The notes: generated by a model not told the origin, from the sequence alone. A stretch of DNA of 18,013 nt from Planctomycetota bacterium (GCA_003670825.1 QWQL01000192.1:1-18013), one strand, 5' to 3'; shown: positions 1-8,834, counted from the first letter of the stretch. Made by a program: numbers and translations.

Positions 1-1156
1 AGGCGGTGAAGTGCGCCCCGTTGGGGTGGTCGGTGGTGAGGGCCACCCGCCAGGGATCCGTGACGGTCAGGAACCATTCCAGGCCGATCGCCCACTGCCA
101 GGCATGGATCAGGCTTTTTTCCCGGTAGGCGATCGGCAGCACGCCGCAGCCGCCGGAGAGGTGCAGGTCGTGCGAGACCCACGGCACGCCGGTGGTGTGG
201 GCGAGGTGTTCCGCGGCGGCCGAGTCGCCCGTCATCGCGACCGTTTCACCAAACAGCACCTGCCCCACGTCGAGCGTGAGCGACTCGTGCGCGTTGAAAA
301 ACTCGACGAGCGGGGCCACGCCCGAGCCGAACGAGCCCTCGTCGAGGTCGCCGCCGGCGTAGCTGTGAAACTGCACGTGGGCGAGGTGGGCCCGCCGCCC
401 CTCGAGCGACTGCATCGTCTCCAGGAGCGTTCGCCAGTTCCCGGGCAGGCCGAGATTCGCGGTGTGGACGTGCAGCGGATGCGGCAGGCCGATCATGCCG
501 ACGGCGTCGGCGAGCCGCTGGAGGAGCCGACGGGGCGTGAGATCGTGGCCCGGGATCGCCGTATCGAGATCGTGATGGTCGCCGCGGGACGCCCTCCAGA
601 AGGCGGCCCCACCAGGATTGGCCACCTTCACCGTCCATCCGCGGCCGGCCGTGATCGCCCCCGCGAGCAGCCGCTCGAGCCCGCGGTCGTCGCCGTCGGC
701 CGCCGCGGCGAGCACCGCCGCATCGTCGGCTGCGAGCAGGTAGATGCCCTTGTCGAGGATCGGTAGGTCGGCGAGTTCGCGGTGGGCGATGTCGGCCGCC
801 GACGTGGCGATCGCGGCATCAAACACTGTGGTGTAGCCGAGGGCGGCGTAGGCGGCGCCCGTGGCATGGATGGTGGGAACCGCCGCCGGCCGGCCGGTAG
901 TGCGGGCGAGGTGCGGGGCGATCCGCCGGCCAACGCCCACCTTGGGTCCGGCCACGTGGCTGTGAAGATCTACGCCCCCGGGCATCACCACCAGCCCGCG
1001 GGCCTCGATCCGGCGGAAGCCGGCGGGGTCGGCGGGGCGGGCGACGATCGTGCCCCCCTCGATCCAGACGTCGTCGACGACACCGTCGCGGCCGGTCGCC
1101 GGATCATGGATGGTGCCCTGCGTGAGCACGAGCCGGTCGACCGTGTGGCGGGTCAT
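1..1156 (-). CDS. fhcA: Formyltransferase/hydrolase complex subunit A (FhcA/FwdA-like), partial
   Basis: Amidohydrolase-fold subunit of the bacterial formyltransferase/hydrolase complex, which releases formate from formyl-methanofuran-type carriers in tetrahydromethanopterin-linked C1 oxidation in the cytoplasm. The frame is open from ATG at 1156 to the left edge (385 codons visible; family members are roughly 540-560 aa, so about 160 residues lie outside). Visible motifs: VDLHSHVAGPK (metal ligands H65 and H67), WTVKVANPGG with K177 (the carboxylated-lysine position), HPLHVHTANLG (H229, H231), HLAHVQFHSYAGG (H260) and TTDHPNGAH (D376), all hallmarks of FwdA/FhcA. Every metal-binding residue expected in this part is present, so it looks functional. 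Its ATG overlaps the fhcB stop by 4 bp (ATGA), implying translational coupling. Family biology is established knowledge; activity here is inferred. Confidence 0.93.
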   Translation of the reverse strand, partial: MTRHTVDRLVLTQGTIHDPATGRDGVVDDVWIEGGTIVARPADPAGFRRIEARGLVVMPGGVDLHSHVAGPKVGVGRRIAPHLARTTGRPAAVPTIHATGAAYAALGYTTVFDAAIATSAADIAHRELADLPILDKGIYLLAADDAAVLAAAADGDDRGLERLLAGAITAGRGWTVKVANPGGAAFWRASRGDHHDLDTAIPGHDLTPRRLLQRLADAVGMIGLPHPLHVHTANLGLPGNWRTLLETMQSLEGRRAHLAHVQFHSYAGGDLDEGSFGSGVAPLVEFFNAHESLTLDVGQVLFGETVAMTGDSAAAEHLAHTTGVPWVSHDLHLSGGCGVLPIAYREKSLIHAWQWAIGLEWFLTVTDPWRVALTTDHPNGAHFTA

Positions 1157-2133
1157 GATCTGGCCTCCCCGGCCCCGTGGATCGCGTCGAGATAGCGGCG
1201 CACGTCGGCCGCATCGGCGGCGATCCTGACGACGGCGATGCCGGTGCCCGCCCGCTCGATCGCCCGGGCCACCTCCGCGGTCGGGCTGCCGATCACCACC
1301 ACGCAGTCGATCTCGTGGCGGCTGATGAGCCGCACGGCATCTCCCTCCGCCGGCCGGAAGCGGCCACCGCGACGATCGGCGACCTCGATCGCCCCGGCTG
1401 CTCCGTACCGCCAGGTACAGACGGCCATCGCGACGTCATCACGATCGGCGAGCGGCAGTGCGAAGGCCGGCCGGGAATGGGCGATCGACCGTACCAGCGC
1501 CGCCGTGCTCCATGGGCCGAGCCCGACTGGGTCGTCAGACCAGTCCGTCACGATCGCCACGCACCTCGCGGCGGCCACGGCGGGGGCGAGGATCAGGGCG
1601 GCTTCCTGCGCGGCACGGTCGCCGGCCGCATCATCCACGGGGAGTGATGAACACCTGGCCTCGAGCAGTCGGGCCGTGTCGATCGCGGCCGCCTCGGGCA
1701 CGCGGAGATGCCGATGCCCCGGGCCCGCGGGCACCACGTCGGCGGGGCCGACGGCGAACGTGCGCCGCTCGGCTGGCGAGGGCGGCCCGCCGGGCGGGAA
1801 ATGGGGCCCGGCTCCGGTCACGAACCGCGCGATAAACCCGGGTTCGATCCGCTCCGGATCGCAGAACCAGAAGAGCACGAGATCAGCCCGGTCGCGGAGT
1901 TCTTCGCGGGCGGCCGTCACGCCGCCGATGCGGGCTGCGATCGGTCCCGCGATCCGCGCCGTTTCCGGTCCGCCTGGATCGATGGCCGCCCCGATCGCCT
2001 CGGCCAGGTCGCAGGCGGCCACCGCGGTGTCGGCATCGCCGCCAACCAACCCGGTGACGAGCACCCGCCGTGCCGCTGCGATCGTCGCCACGGCTCGGGT
2101 TGGGGCGTCGGCGGGGTGCGGAGGAACGGTCAT
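1153..2133 (-). CDS. fhcB: Formyltransferase/hydrolase complex subunit B (FhcB/FwdB-like), short form
   Basis: 326-aa protein placed in the FwdB/FhcB family by its match to the Rossmann-like core (LVTGLVGGDADTAVAACDLA near residues 26-45; REELRDRADLVLFWFCDPER near 76-95) and by overlapping fhcA. In methanogens FwdB carries the molybdopterin/tungstopterin site; bacterial FhcB subunits lack the redox chemistry and act structurally in the hydrolase complex. This copy begins almost directly at the AA-x-ARRVLVTG segment, so the N-terminal cysteine-containing region of many FwdB/FhcB proteins is absent. The upstream DUF1552 stop (2164) lies 30 bp before the ATG at 2133, leaving no room for an extension in this frame. 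No clear Shine-Dalgarno sequence precedes the ATG. The family call is fairly secure because of the neighbour; the short form may be normal for this lineage. Confidence 0.8.
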   Translation of the reverse strand: MTVPPHPADAPTRAVATIAAARRVLVTGLVGGDADTAVAACDLAEAIGAAIDPGGPETARIAGPIAARIGGVTAAREELRDRADLVLFWFCDPERIEPGFIARFVTGAGPHFPPGGPPSPAERRTFAVGPADVVPAGPGHRHLRVPEAAAIDTARLLEARCSSLPVDDAAGDRAAQEAALILAPAVAAARCVAIVTDWSDDPVGLGPWSTAALVRSIAHSRPAFALPLADRDDVAMAVCTWRYGAAGAIEVADRRGGRFRPAEGDAVRLISRHEIDCVVVIGSPTAEVARAIERAGTGIAVVRIAADAADVRRYLDAIHGAGEARS

Positions 2134-2163
2134 GCCGCGGGCAGCATGATGGCTGTCCGCCGG

Positions 2164-3492
2164 TCAGGCAAGGCCCGTGAGCGGGCCCTCACCGCAATGG
2201 TCGGGGTTGCCGAACCGCACGAGGCCCGTGTGCCCCATGGCGTGGGCGAGCGCGAGGAGGAAGCGGTTGTGCGGCACGCCCGGAAACTCCACCGCGCGGC
2301 CCGTGGCAAAACCGAGGCCGCCACCGATGAGCACCCACGGAATGTCGTCGCGGGAGTGCGAGTTGCCCTCGCCGAGTTCGTTGGTCCAGAGGATCGTCGT
2401 GTGGTCGAGGAGCGAGCCGTCGCCGCCCGGCTCGGGCGTGTCGGCGAGCCGCTTCGCCAGGTGGGCGATCTCTTCGGCGTACCAGGTGTTGATCTTCGTC
2501 AGCTTCTCCTGCGCCGCCGCGTTGGAGTTGGGCTCGTGGGAGAGTTCGTGCTGGCCCTCGTCGACGCCCAGCCACTTCATGTGAGGCTGGCCAACGGAGT
2601 TGGTGTATTGCAGCGTGGCGATCCGGGTGAAGTCGGCGGCCAGTGCCGACACCAGCAGTTCGATCTGCATCCGGCTGATCCGCGGCATCTGGTCGTTCTG
2701 TTCGACGACGCCCTGCTCGAGCACCGGCACGGGGTGGGCCACGGCGGCACGCTGGTCGGCGAGGTTTCGCTCCAGGCTGCGGACGAGCGTCGCGTGCTCC
2801 TCGAGGATGCGCCGGTCTTCGGCCGGGAGCGTGGCGGTGATCCGGGCCAGATCCTCGTGGACCTCGTCGAGCACGCTCCGCATGCTCTCGCGGTCTTTCA
2901 TGCTCCCGTAGAGCTTGGCAAACATCTGGTACGGGTCGTCGATCGGGGCGATGGGCTTGTTGGGCCCCGCGTAGACCATCCGCGTCCAGGTGTCGGCCTT
3001 GTGGGGCACGAGGACGCCGAACTCGAGCGAGCCAAAGCGGGTCTCCGTGGCCGGGAACGCCTGGAGATGGTTGCGGATCTCCTGGTCGATCGAGATCCCG
3101 CTCGCCCAGCCGGCCGGCGTGTCGCTGCCTCCCTGGATGTTGCCGGGGAACAGCTCGATACCCGTGAGCAGGCAGCCCATGCCGCGCATGTGGCCGTCGC
3201 CGTCCCCCAGCACGTTGTTGTCGATGCCCTTGAGTGTGAGGAGGCGGTCCTTGAAGGGGGCGAATGGCCCGAGGATCGGCGGGAGATCGCGATCGGCGAA
3301 GCTACCCGGCTCGGACGGCCAGAAGTTTTGCTTCACGACGCCATCGGGGCTGAACACGACCACGAGCCGCTGCCTCGCGGCCGGCGCCGAGGCGGCGAGG
3401 CTCGGGAGGTTGCCCAGGAAGGGCAGCACCGCGGAGCCAATGCCGAGCCGCCGCAGCAGGGCGCGGCGCGGGATCATGCCGGGCACGATCAT
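2164..3492 (-). CDS. DUF1552 domain protein with Tat-type signal
   Basis: 442-aa secreted protein of the DUF1552 family, a planctomycete-enriched family of unknown biochemical function, nearly always encoded beside a DUF1592 protein. The N-terminus IPRRALLRRLG followed by a hydrophobic stretch (IGSAVLPFLGNLPSLAASAPA) is a twin-arginine-like signal, suggesting folded export. Family features include the VVVFSPDGV stretch near residue 45, GHMRGMGCLLTG near 120 and the C-terminal LLDHTTILWTNELGEGNSHS followed by IPWVLIGGG. The ATG at 3492 overlaps the DUF1592 stop by 4 bp (ATGA); a second in-frame ATG at 3477 sits just before the twin arginines and is an alternative start. The length is normal for the family. 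A partner role with the heme-c DUF1592 protein in the periplasm is inferred from the pairing. Confidence 0.93.
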   Translation of the reverse strand: MIVPGMIPRRALLRRLGIGSAVLPFLGNLPSLAASAPAARQRLVVVFSPDGVVKQNFWPSEPGSFADRDLPPILGPFAPFKDRLLTLKGIDNNVLGDGDGHMRGMGCLLTGIELFPGNIQGGSDTPAGWASGISIDQEIRNHLQAFPATETRFGSLEFGVLVPHKADTWTRMVYAGPNKPIAPIDDPYQMFAKLYGSMKDRESMRSVLDEVHEDLARITATLPAEDRRILEEHATLVRSLERNLADQRAAVAHPVPVLEQGVVEQNDQMPRISRMQIELLVSALAADFTRIATLQYTNSVGQPHMKWLGVDEGQHELSHEPNSNAAAQEKLTKINTWYAEEIAHLAKRLADTPEPGGDGSLLDHTTILWTNELGEGNSHSRDDIPWVLIGGGLGFATGRAVEFPGVPHNRFLLALAHAMGHTGLVRFGNPDHCGEGPLTGLA

Positions 3493-5873
3493 GGAGAGCG
3501 CTCCGGGGCGGGGAGGGAGGCGACGTCGTGTCGTGGCGGCATCGCCGCCACCACCATGATATCGACGAGCAGCCGGCAGATCTCGAATCCCGATGCCGCG
3601 AACGACCGCCGCAGGCCTTCGAGCGTGTCGCCGCCCCAGGCCCGCACGGGCTGCTTCACGAGGGCATGAAACACCGCCTGCACGAAGGCCTCCTGGGCAT
3701 CGCGGCTGCCGGCCACGTAGGCGCCGAGTTCGCGGCCGCCGTGGAACGTCGCCGGCGGGCCCTCGCGGGGCCGGTAGGAGCCCGAGGCGTCGATCGCCCG
3801 CGGGCCGTCGGCCACCGGCTCGGCAGTGCGGTACCGACCGATCTCGTCAAACTCCTCCAGCGCGAAGCCGAGCGGGTTGATCATGGTGTGGCAGGTTTGG
3901 CAGGCGAAGGCGCTCGTCTGCAGGGCCACCCGTTCACGGGTCGTGAGGTCGGGCTGCTGCTCCGGTGGCACCGGCGCGATTGCCTCTTGCGGGGGCCGCA
4001 GGGTGTTGCCAAGCACGCTGCGGGCCAGGAAGACGCCGCGATGGATCGGCGACGTGGAGGCGGGATACGAGAGGACACTCATCAGATAGGGGTGCGAGAG
4101 CAGGCCGCCGCGGCGGCCGTCGTCGAGCCGCACGCGGGTGAAGTCGGCCTCGGCTGGCAGCGTGGCGCCGTAGAGCGGCGCGAGCCGGCCATTGATGGGC
4201 AGCTCGTCGGCGGTGAACAGGTGGCGAAAGTCGCCGTTGGTCCAGACGGCGTCGTCGAGGAAGAGTTCGAGGCTCGTCCGCAGGTCGGCCGCCACGTCGG
4301 GCGTGAACTCGGGATGGTGGGCGGAATCCGTGGCGAGTTCCGGGCCGAGATCGACTCGCAGCCACGAGAACAGGAAGTCGCGGACCTTGGCCCGGGTTCG
4401 CCGGTCCTGCACCATCCGCTGCGCATGGCTGCGGATCTGGTCGGCGGTGGCCAGGTCTCCCCGGGCCGCGGCCTCCCAGAGGGGGCCGTCGGGGATCGAA
4501 TCCCAGAGGCCGAACGACAGCCGGGCCGCCGTCGCAAAAGCATCGTTGTCGCCGGATTCCCGGAACAGGAACCGTGGCGAGCCGAGCACCGCCAGGAGCG
4601 ACCGGTGAAGGGCCGTATCGAGGTCGGGTGCGTCGGCAAACGCCCGGTCGACGACCAGGGCTTGAAGGTCGTCGGAAAGCGGTTGGCGGAAGGCCCGTTC
4701 GGCGAAGGCGGCGGCGAAGGACCGCAGCCTCGCCTCCCGGTCGGCCGCGTCGCGGCCGACCCCGGCGAGTCGGTCGACGTGGCGGAGCACATGGTCGGCC
4801 GTCTCGATCGCGGCGGCCGTCGTGGCCTCGAACCACTCCGGCGACACGCTCGTGCCGCGGTCATAGCCGATCGATCGGTCGTCGGGAGGAAACGGGGTGG
4901 CGAGCACGAAGACCCGCGGCGCCTCGCGCGGCAGCAGCACCCGCGCCGGCACCGTCTCGAACACGCCGTGCGGGGGCTTCCAGAGCAGCCGGATCGAGGC
5001 CGGCGTCGGCGGTGTTGCCGGCGGTGCGTCGTGCTTGTCGACGCCCTGATTCGCCTTCCAGAACTCGAGCACGAGCGGATAGTGGCGGCCACCGAGCAGG
5101 AAGACAGACCCCCGGTAGTCCGTGTCGGTTCCCGATTTGACGGCGGCATCGATCACCGCCGGCTCTTTCCGGCCGCCGTTCAGCGAGAGCTTCGCAGCAT
5201 GCTCGGTGCGGATCACGAACTCGTGCACCCCCGTCTCCGTGGGCACGATCCCGCCCGTCCAGCGGATCGCGAACCGCGTCGGCTCGAACCTGCCCTCCTC
5301 GGGCCCCGACGTGCCGAAGTCGAAGGCGACCGTCGGGTCGATTCGTTCGAACACCAGCCCCTTGTCGCGGTCAAACCCGCCGGTCTTGAAGTATTCCCCC
5401 GTGAGCCCTCGGGCCGCATCGGCGGCGGGCGGCTCGTCGCGGAAGCTGCCGACGATGTCGGCGAGGGCGTGGCGGTGCTGCCGCACCGTCAGTCGGGAAA
5501 GCTCCACGCGGGCCGGCCGGTGGCGGTCGCGAGCGACCGCGGAGTAAAAGGAGCGATGGATGTAGTCGGCCACCTGCCAGGCTGCCTCCCCCGTCACCAG
5601 CGCCGGATCTTCCTCGGGCATGGTCTCGTCGATGGAGGCCGCGAGTTGGCTGATCGACCGGTCGCCAACGAGCGGGTCGGGGTGGTTGGCCGTGCCGAGC
5701 CCCCCCGGGCCGTGGCACCGCACGCAGTGCTCGCGATAGATGGCGGCTCCGGGATGTTCGGCTCCAGGATGGTCGGTGGCAGGATCCTCTGCGGTGCGGC
5801 TGGATTCGCTGCCTCCGATGACCACGGCGGCGAGCACGCTGACGGCGATCAGAATGCGGTGGGGAGTGGGCAT
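3489..5873 (-). CDS. DUF1587/PA14-like/DUF1595/DUF1592/DUF1588/DUF1585 protein with c-type heme motif
   Basis: 794-aa planctomycete-type secreted multidomain protein of unknown activity. In order: signal peptide (about 1-20); cytochrome c-like domain with CVRCH at 50-54 and the possible distal ligand in TMPEEDP near 84-90; DUF1587-like segment RLTVRQHRHALADIVG (about 127-142); a PA14-like module (about 156-300, starting GLTGEYFKTGGF); DUF1595-like segment AERAFRQPLSDDLQALV (about 391-407); DUF1592 (about 445-575); DUF1588 (about 585-690) with a second CxxCH motif, CQTCH, at 658-662; and DUF1585 to the C-terminus (about 715-785). The architecture is complete, so the gene looks intact. It overlaps the DUF1552 gene by 4 bp; such pairs are treated as one functional unit. 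A redox or polymer-acting periplasmic role has been suggested for such proteins but is not shown by this sequence. Confidence 0.93.
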   Translation of the reverse strand: MPTPHRILIAVSVLAAVVIGGSESSRTAEDPATDHPGAEHPGAAIYREHCVRCHGPGGLGTANHPDPLVGDRSISQLAASIDETMPEEDPALVTGEAAWQVADYIHRSFYSAVARDRHRPARVELSRLTVRQHRHALADIVGSFRDEPPAADAARGLTGEYFKTGGFDRDKGLVFERIDPTVAFDFGTSGPEEGRFEPTRFAIRWTGGIVPTETGVHEFVIRTEHAAKLSLNGGRKEPAVIDAAVKSGTDTDYRGSVFLLGGRHYPLVLEFWKANQGVDKHDAPPATPPTPASIRLLWKPPHGVFETVPARVLLPREAPRVFVLATPFPPDDRSIGYDRGTSVSPEWFEATTAAAIETADHVLRHVDRLAGVGRDAADREARLRSFAAAFAERAFRQPLSDDLQALVVDRAFADAPDLDTALHRSLLAVLGSPRFLFRESGDNDAFATAARLSFGLWDSIPDGPLWEAAARGDLATADQIRSHAQRMVQDRRTRAKVRDFLFSWLRVDLGPELATDSAHHPEFTPDVAADLRTSLELFLDDAVWTNGDFRHLFTADELPINGRLAPLYGATLPAEADFTRVRLDDGRRGGLLSHPYLMSVLSYPASTSPIHRGVFLARSVLGNTLRPPQEAIAPVPPEQQPDLTTRERVALQTSAFACQTCHTMINPLGFALEEFDEIGRYRTAEPVADGPRAIDASGSYRPREGPPATFHGGRELGAYVAGSRDAQEAFVQAVFHALVKQPVRAWGGDTLEGLRRSFAASGFEICRLLVDIMVVAAMPPRHDVASLPAPERSP

Positions 5874-5912
5874 GGCCGATGGAACTCGACGGCGGACCCG
5901 CGGCGAACCCGA

Positions 5913-6926
5913 TCAGGCAGGCCGCGCGAACACGAGGCGGCCGGCCGAGGTCTGGAGCGTGCTGGTGACATGTGCCCGGACGGTACGACCGATCTGCTCG
6001 CGGCCGTTTTCGACGACCACCATCGTGCCATCCTCGAGGTAGCCGATGCCCTGGTCGGGCTCCTCCCCGGCCTTGACCAGCCGCACGCTCACCGCATCGC
6101 CCGGCATGAAGGTTGGCTTCAAGGCGAGGGCCACGTCGTTGACGTTGATCACGGGCACCGACCGCACGCCGGCGAGTTTGGCGGCGCTGGCATCGATCGT
6201 GACCACCCGGCCCCCGAGCTCACGGGCCAGATCGACCACCCGGGTCTCCATCGCGAGTTCGTCGTGCGATTCCTGGCGAGGAGTGATCACGTCGATGTCG
6301 ACGGCGTCGTTCTCGCGGAGCCGGGCGAGCACGTCGAGCCCCCGGCGGCCGCGGGTGCGTTGCTGGCGGTCGTTCGATTCCGCAGCCGCCTGGAGTTCGT
6401 CGAGCACGAAGGAGGGCACCACGAAGCGGCTCTCAAACACGCCCGCCTCGGCGAGGTCGGCGATCCGGCCGTCGACGATGGCGGTGGAGTCGAGCACGTT
6501 GGGGCGGAGGCCGCGGACGTCGCGGGCGAACTCAACGTAGGGGATCAGGAATCGGAAGTCGTCGCGGGTCTGAATCAGCAGGCTCGTGCAGAGGTAGCAC
6601 AGCACGCTGCCCAGCACGAGCGGGAGCCAGGAGTGGAGCGGGTCGTTGGGGCTCAGCGGCAGGATCGGCTGGAGGGCGAGGAGGGTGACGTAGGTGACGA
6701 ACACGCCAACCAGCAGTCCGAAGTAGACGGCCGTGATCGTCGTCAGATCCTTCCGCCGGATCATGCCGTCGAGGCCGATGACCGTGAGCGGCAGCACGAC
6801 CATGCCCGTGAGGATCGCCCACGGCACCCACGTCGGCGAGGCCTGAACGGCCGGTGAGTTGAAGATCAGCACGGCGATCCCCATCGACACCATCACGAAG
6901 ATCGCGCGGAGAATGAAGAGCGCCAT
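5913..6926 (-). CDS. Membrane-anchored PIN-TRAM domain protein (YacL-like)
   Basis: 337-aa protein with four predicted transmembrane helices (about 4-23, 33-51, 63-83, 99-118), a PIN nuclease-like domain (about 143-265) and a C-terminal TRAM domain (about 273-335, with GIGYLEDGTMVVVENG). PIN acidic positions are present: D146 and D152 in VLDSTAIVDGR, E177 in VLDELQ, a D near 231 in VVDLA, and D244 in VTIDASAAKLA. This is the architecture of Bacillus YacL-type proteins, which are widespread and of poorly defined function; RNA binding or cleavage at the membrane is inferred from the domains. It stands 39 bp upstream of the DUF1592 gene, so it could head a five-gene transcript. The 207-bp leader on its 5' side (6927-7133) holds a perfect palindrome CCGGCATGCCGG (7098-7109) and a weak TAAACT -10 (6975-6980) without a good -35. 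Confidence 0.9.
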   Translation of the reverse strand: MALFILRAIFVMVSMGIAVLIFNSPAVQASPTWVPWAILTGMVVLPLTVIGLDGMIRRKDLTTITAVYFGLLVGVFVTYVTLLALQPILPLSPNDPLHSWLPLVLGSVLCYLCTSLLIQTRDDFRFLIPYVEFARDVRGLRPNVLDSTAIVDGRIADLAEAGVFESRFVVPSFVLDELQAAAESNDRQQRTRGRRGLDVLARLRENDAVDIDVITPRQESHDELAMETRVVDLARELGGRVVTIDASAAKLAGVRSVPVINVNDVALALKPTFMPGDAVSVRLVKAGEEPDQGIGYLEDGTMVVVENGREQIGRTVRAHVTSTLQTSAGRLVFARPA

Positions 6927-7133
6927 GGCCGAATCGCCGACGGGGAGAGAATCCGGGGTCTTTCAAGGATCGAGAGTTTACCAAGAGCAGCGAGCCAAGC
7001 CCACCTTCAGCGGGAGTGACGTGATACCCCAGCGCCCGCCCGACCCCCTGTCTTGGAGAAGCCCCGCGCCGGCCGACGTTCTCGAGACCAGCGCGATCCG
7101 GCATGCCGGTTAGCGGCTCACCCACCAACCGGA

Positions 7134-8285
7134 TCAGCCCCCCGACAGCCGCCGCCGGTGGTCGACCTCGAGGTAGCGGTCGGTCATCCCCGCGATGTAA
7201 TCCGCCGCACTGCGGCCGACGCCGTAGGTGGCGGCCCGATGGCGGTAGCCTGCGGGCAGTTCGTCGGGGCGGGCGGCGTACCACTCGAAGAGTTCCGTCA
7301 GCTTCTGCTGCGCCGGCACCCGCATCTCCAGCACGCGGTCGCTGCGGTAGACGCGCTCGAATAGGAAACGCTCGAGCTGCCGCTTGCCGGCGGCAGTCGC
7401 GGCGTCGTGCGCGATGATCCGGCGGGGAGGCACGGGGCCGTCACCGCGAAACACCTGCCGCACGCGGGCCACGGAGTCGACGTCGAGCGACTCGATGGCG
7501 TGTCGCGACGTGCGGATCAGTTCCGCGACCTGGAAATCGACGAGCTCGTGGAGGATTGCCCGCCGCGCCTCGGTGCCCTCGAGCCGGCCGTGCCGGGCCT
7601 CGACGCGGCGGGCCGCGTCGGCGACGAGCGGCAGTTCGAGGAGCTCGTCGAGCGTGACCAGCTTGAGTTCAACCGCATCATCGGCGTCATGCGTGTCGTA
7701 GGCAATCGAGTCGGCTGCGTCGACGACCTGGGCCTCCAGCAGTGGAGCGGGGGCGGTGCCGTCCTTCTTTCGCGTGGCCTGGGCGTCGAGCACCTCGCGG
7801 GAGAGGTTGAGCCCTGGAAACTCCGGATACCGGCTCTCCAGCACCTCCATGATCCGCAGCGCCTGGGCGTTGTGATTGAAGCCCCCCTCGTCGCGGAGCA
7901 GGTTGGCGAGCGTGTCTTCCCCGGCATGGCCCAGCGGCGGATGGCCGATGTCGTGGGCGAGGGCGAGCGTCTCTACCAGGTCTTCGTTGAGCGCGAGGGC
8001 CCGCGCGAGCGTCCGGGCGATGCTCGTCACTTCCAGCGTGTGCGTCAGCCGGCTGCGGTGGTAGTCGCCGTGGTAGCCAGTGAAGACCTGGGTCTTGTGT
8101 GCGAGCCGGCGGAAGGCCGCGGAGTGGACGATCCGGTCGCGGTCACGCTGGTAGGGGCTGCGGAACTGGTGTGGGGGCTCGGGATGGACCCGGCCGGCCG
8201 TGTCGACGCCATGCATCGCCCAGGGGGCGAGCAGGAGCTGCTCCCGGGTTTGCCAGTCGGGCTGGCTCCAGCCGGCGGCGGTCAT
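7134..8285 (-). CDS. dgt: dGTPase-like deoxynucleoside triphosphate triphosphohydrolase (HD domain)
   Basis: 383-aa HD-domain phosphohydrolase of the dNTP triphosphohydrolase family, which splits dNTPs into deoxynucleoside and tripolyphosphate and so controls dNTP pools. The N-terminal signature FRSPYQRDRDRIVHSAAFRR (about 41-60) and RLAHKTQVF are typical. Metal-binding residues are present: H82 in RLTHTLEV, H111-D112 in LAHDIGHPPLGH, and D192 in AADSIAYDTHD. The length fits the short bacterial (Dgt type 2-like) subgroup. The ATG overlaps the HIT-family stop by 4 bp (ATGA at 8282-8285), so both genes are probably co-translated from the promoter upstream of the HIT gene. The pairing of two nucleotide-cleaving enzymes suggests nucleotide pool sanitation, which is inference. 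dGTP specificity cannot be read from sequence. Confidence 0.95.
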   Translation of the reverse strand: MTAAGWSQPDWQTREQLLLAPWAMHGVDTAGRVHPEPPHQFRSPYQRDRDRIVHSAAFRRLAHKTQVFTGYHGDYHRSRLTHTLEVTSIARTLARALALNEDLVETLALAHDIGHPPLGHAGEDTLANLLRDEGGFNHNAQALRIMEVLESRYPEFPGLNLSREVLDAQATRKKDGTAPAPLLEAQVVDAADSIAYDTHDADDAVELKLVTLDELLELPLVADAARRVEARHGRLEGTEARRAILHELVDFQVAELIRTSRHAIESLDVDSVARVRQVFRGDGPVPPRRIIAHDAATAAGKRQLERFLFERVYRSDRVLEMRVPAQQKLTELFEWYAARPDELPAGYRHRAATYGVGRSAADYIAGMTDRYLEVDHRRRLSGG

Positions 8286-8827
8286 GGATGCGGCTCCGCG
8301 GCGACCGTCGTCAGCTGTTCCCAGAGTGCGTCGAGCGCCTGCGGCAGCACCCGGATCCCGGCGATGGACGGCATGAAGTTGACATCGCCGCTCCAGCGGG
8401 GCACGACGTGCCAGTGGAGGTGACCCGGAACACCTGCGCCCGCCACGGCGCCCAGGTTCAGTCCCACGTTAAAGCCCTGCGCCTGCATCGACCGCGAGAT
8501 CAGGCCGCACCACCGCGCGATCTGCTCCTGGAGGTCGAGTGTCTGCTCCGTCGAGAGGTCGGCGAGGGAGGCCAGGTGGTCGAGGGGCGACACCAGCAGA
8601 TGGCCGTTGGCGTACGGAAAGCGATTGGTTACCACGAGGCACAGCGGCGTCCGCTCCACGACGCCCAGCACCCGGTCGGAGGCCGCCGCGGCCGCGGCCG
8701 CCCGGCAGAGGAAACAGTCTTGATCGGCCCCCGGTCGCCAGCAGTCGATGTCGACCGCGGGCTCCTCGGCCACGCTGCCCTGCACGTAGCCCAGTCGCCA
8801 GGGCGCCCAGAGTCGGTCGGTTTCCAT
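8282..8827 (-). CDS. HIT-family nucleotide hydrolase/phosphorylase
   Basis: 181-aa histidine-triad protein. The catalytic motif GHLHWHVV gives H136, H138 and H140, with H140 preceding the hydrophobic VV; a CFLC pair at 38-41 fits the zinc-binding CxxC seen in the AP4A phosphorylase/hydrolase-like branch. The N-terminal LWAPWRLGYVQG matches that branch (family proteins commonly start with an LWAPWR-type motif). The expected reaction is cleavage of dinucleoside polyphosphates or adenylylated substrates in the cytosol; the exact substrate is unknown. It is the first gene of a two-gene unit with the dGTPase (4-bp overlap). A TACACT -10 element sits only 7 nt before the ATG, so the mRNA may be leaderless. 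Confidence 0.93.
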   Translation of the reverse strand: METDRLWAPWRLGYVQGSVAEEPAVDIDCWRPGADQDCFLCRAAAAAAASDRVLGVVERTPLCLVVTNRFPYANGHLLVSPLDHLASLADLSTEQTLDLQEQIARWCGLISRSMQAQGFNVGLNLGAVAGAGVPGHLHWHVVPRWSGDVNFMPSIAGIRVLPQALDALWEQLTTVAAEPHP

Positions 8828-8834
8828 GGGGTGG

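Noticed and set aside
1708..3669. Plus-strand open frame of 653 codons, and other long antisense frames such as 7407-8423 and 10008-11219
   Set aside because: They are antisense to fhcB/DUF1552, dgt and rnz/hemW. No motif, start signal or sensible amino acid composition is seen.
3528..6857. Very long plus-strand open frame (1109 codons)
   Set aside because: It lies antisense to the DUF1592 and PIN-TRAM genes, which have clear family motifs. Its composition (Arg/Gly/His/Val-rich, no domains) is what high G+C DNA gives opposite a real gene.
7098..7109. Palindrome CCGGCATGCCGG as an operator or terminator
   Set aside because: Only 12 bp with no loop or T-tract. Such self-complementary G+C-rich words arise easily by chance here, so it is noted but not called.
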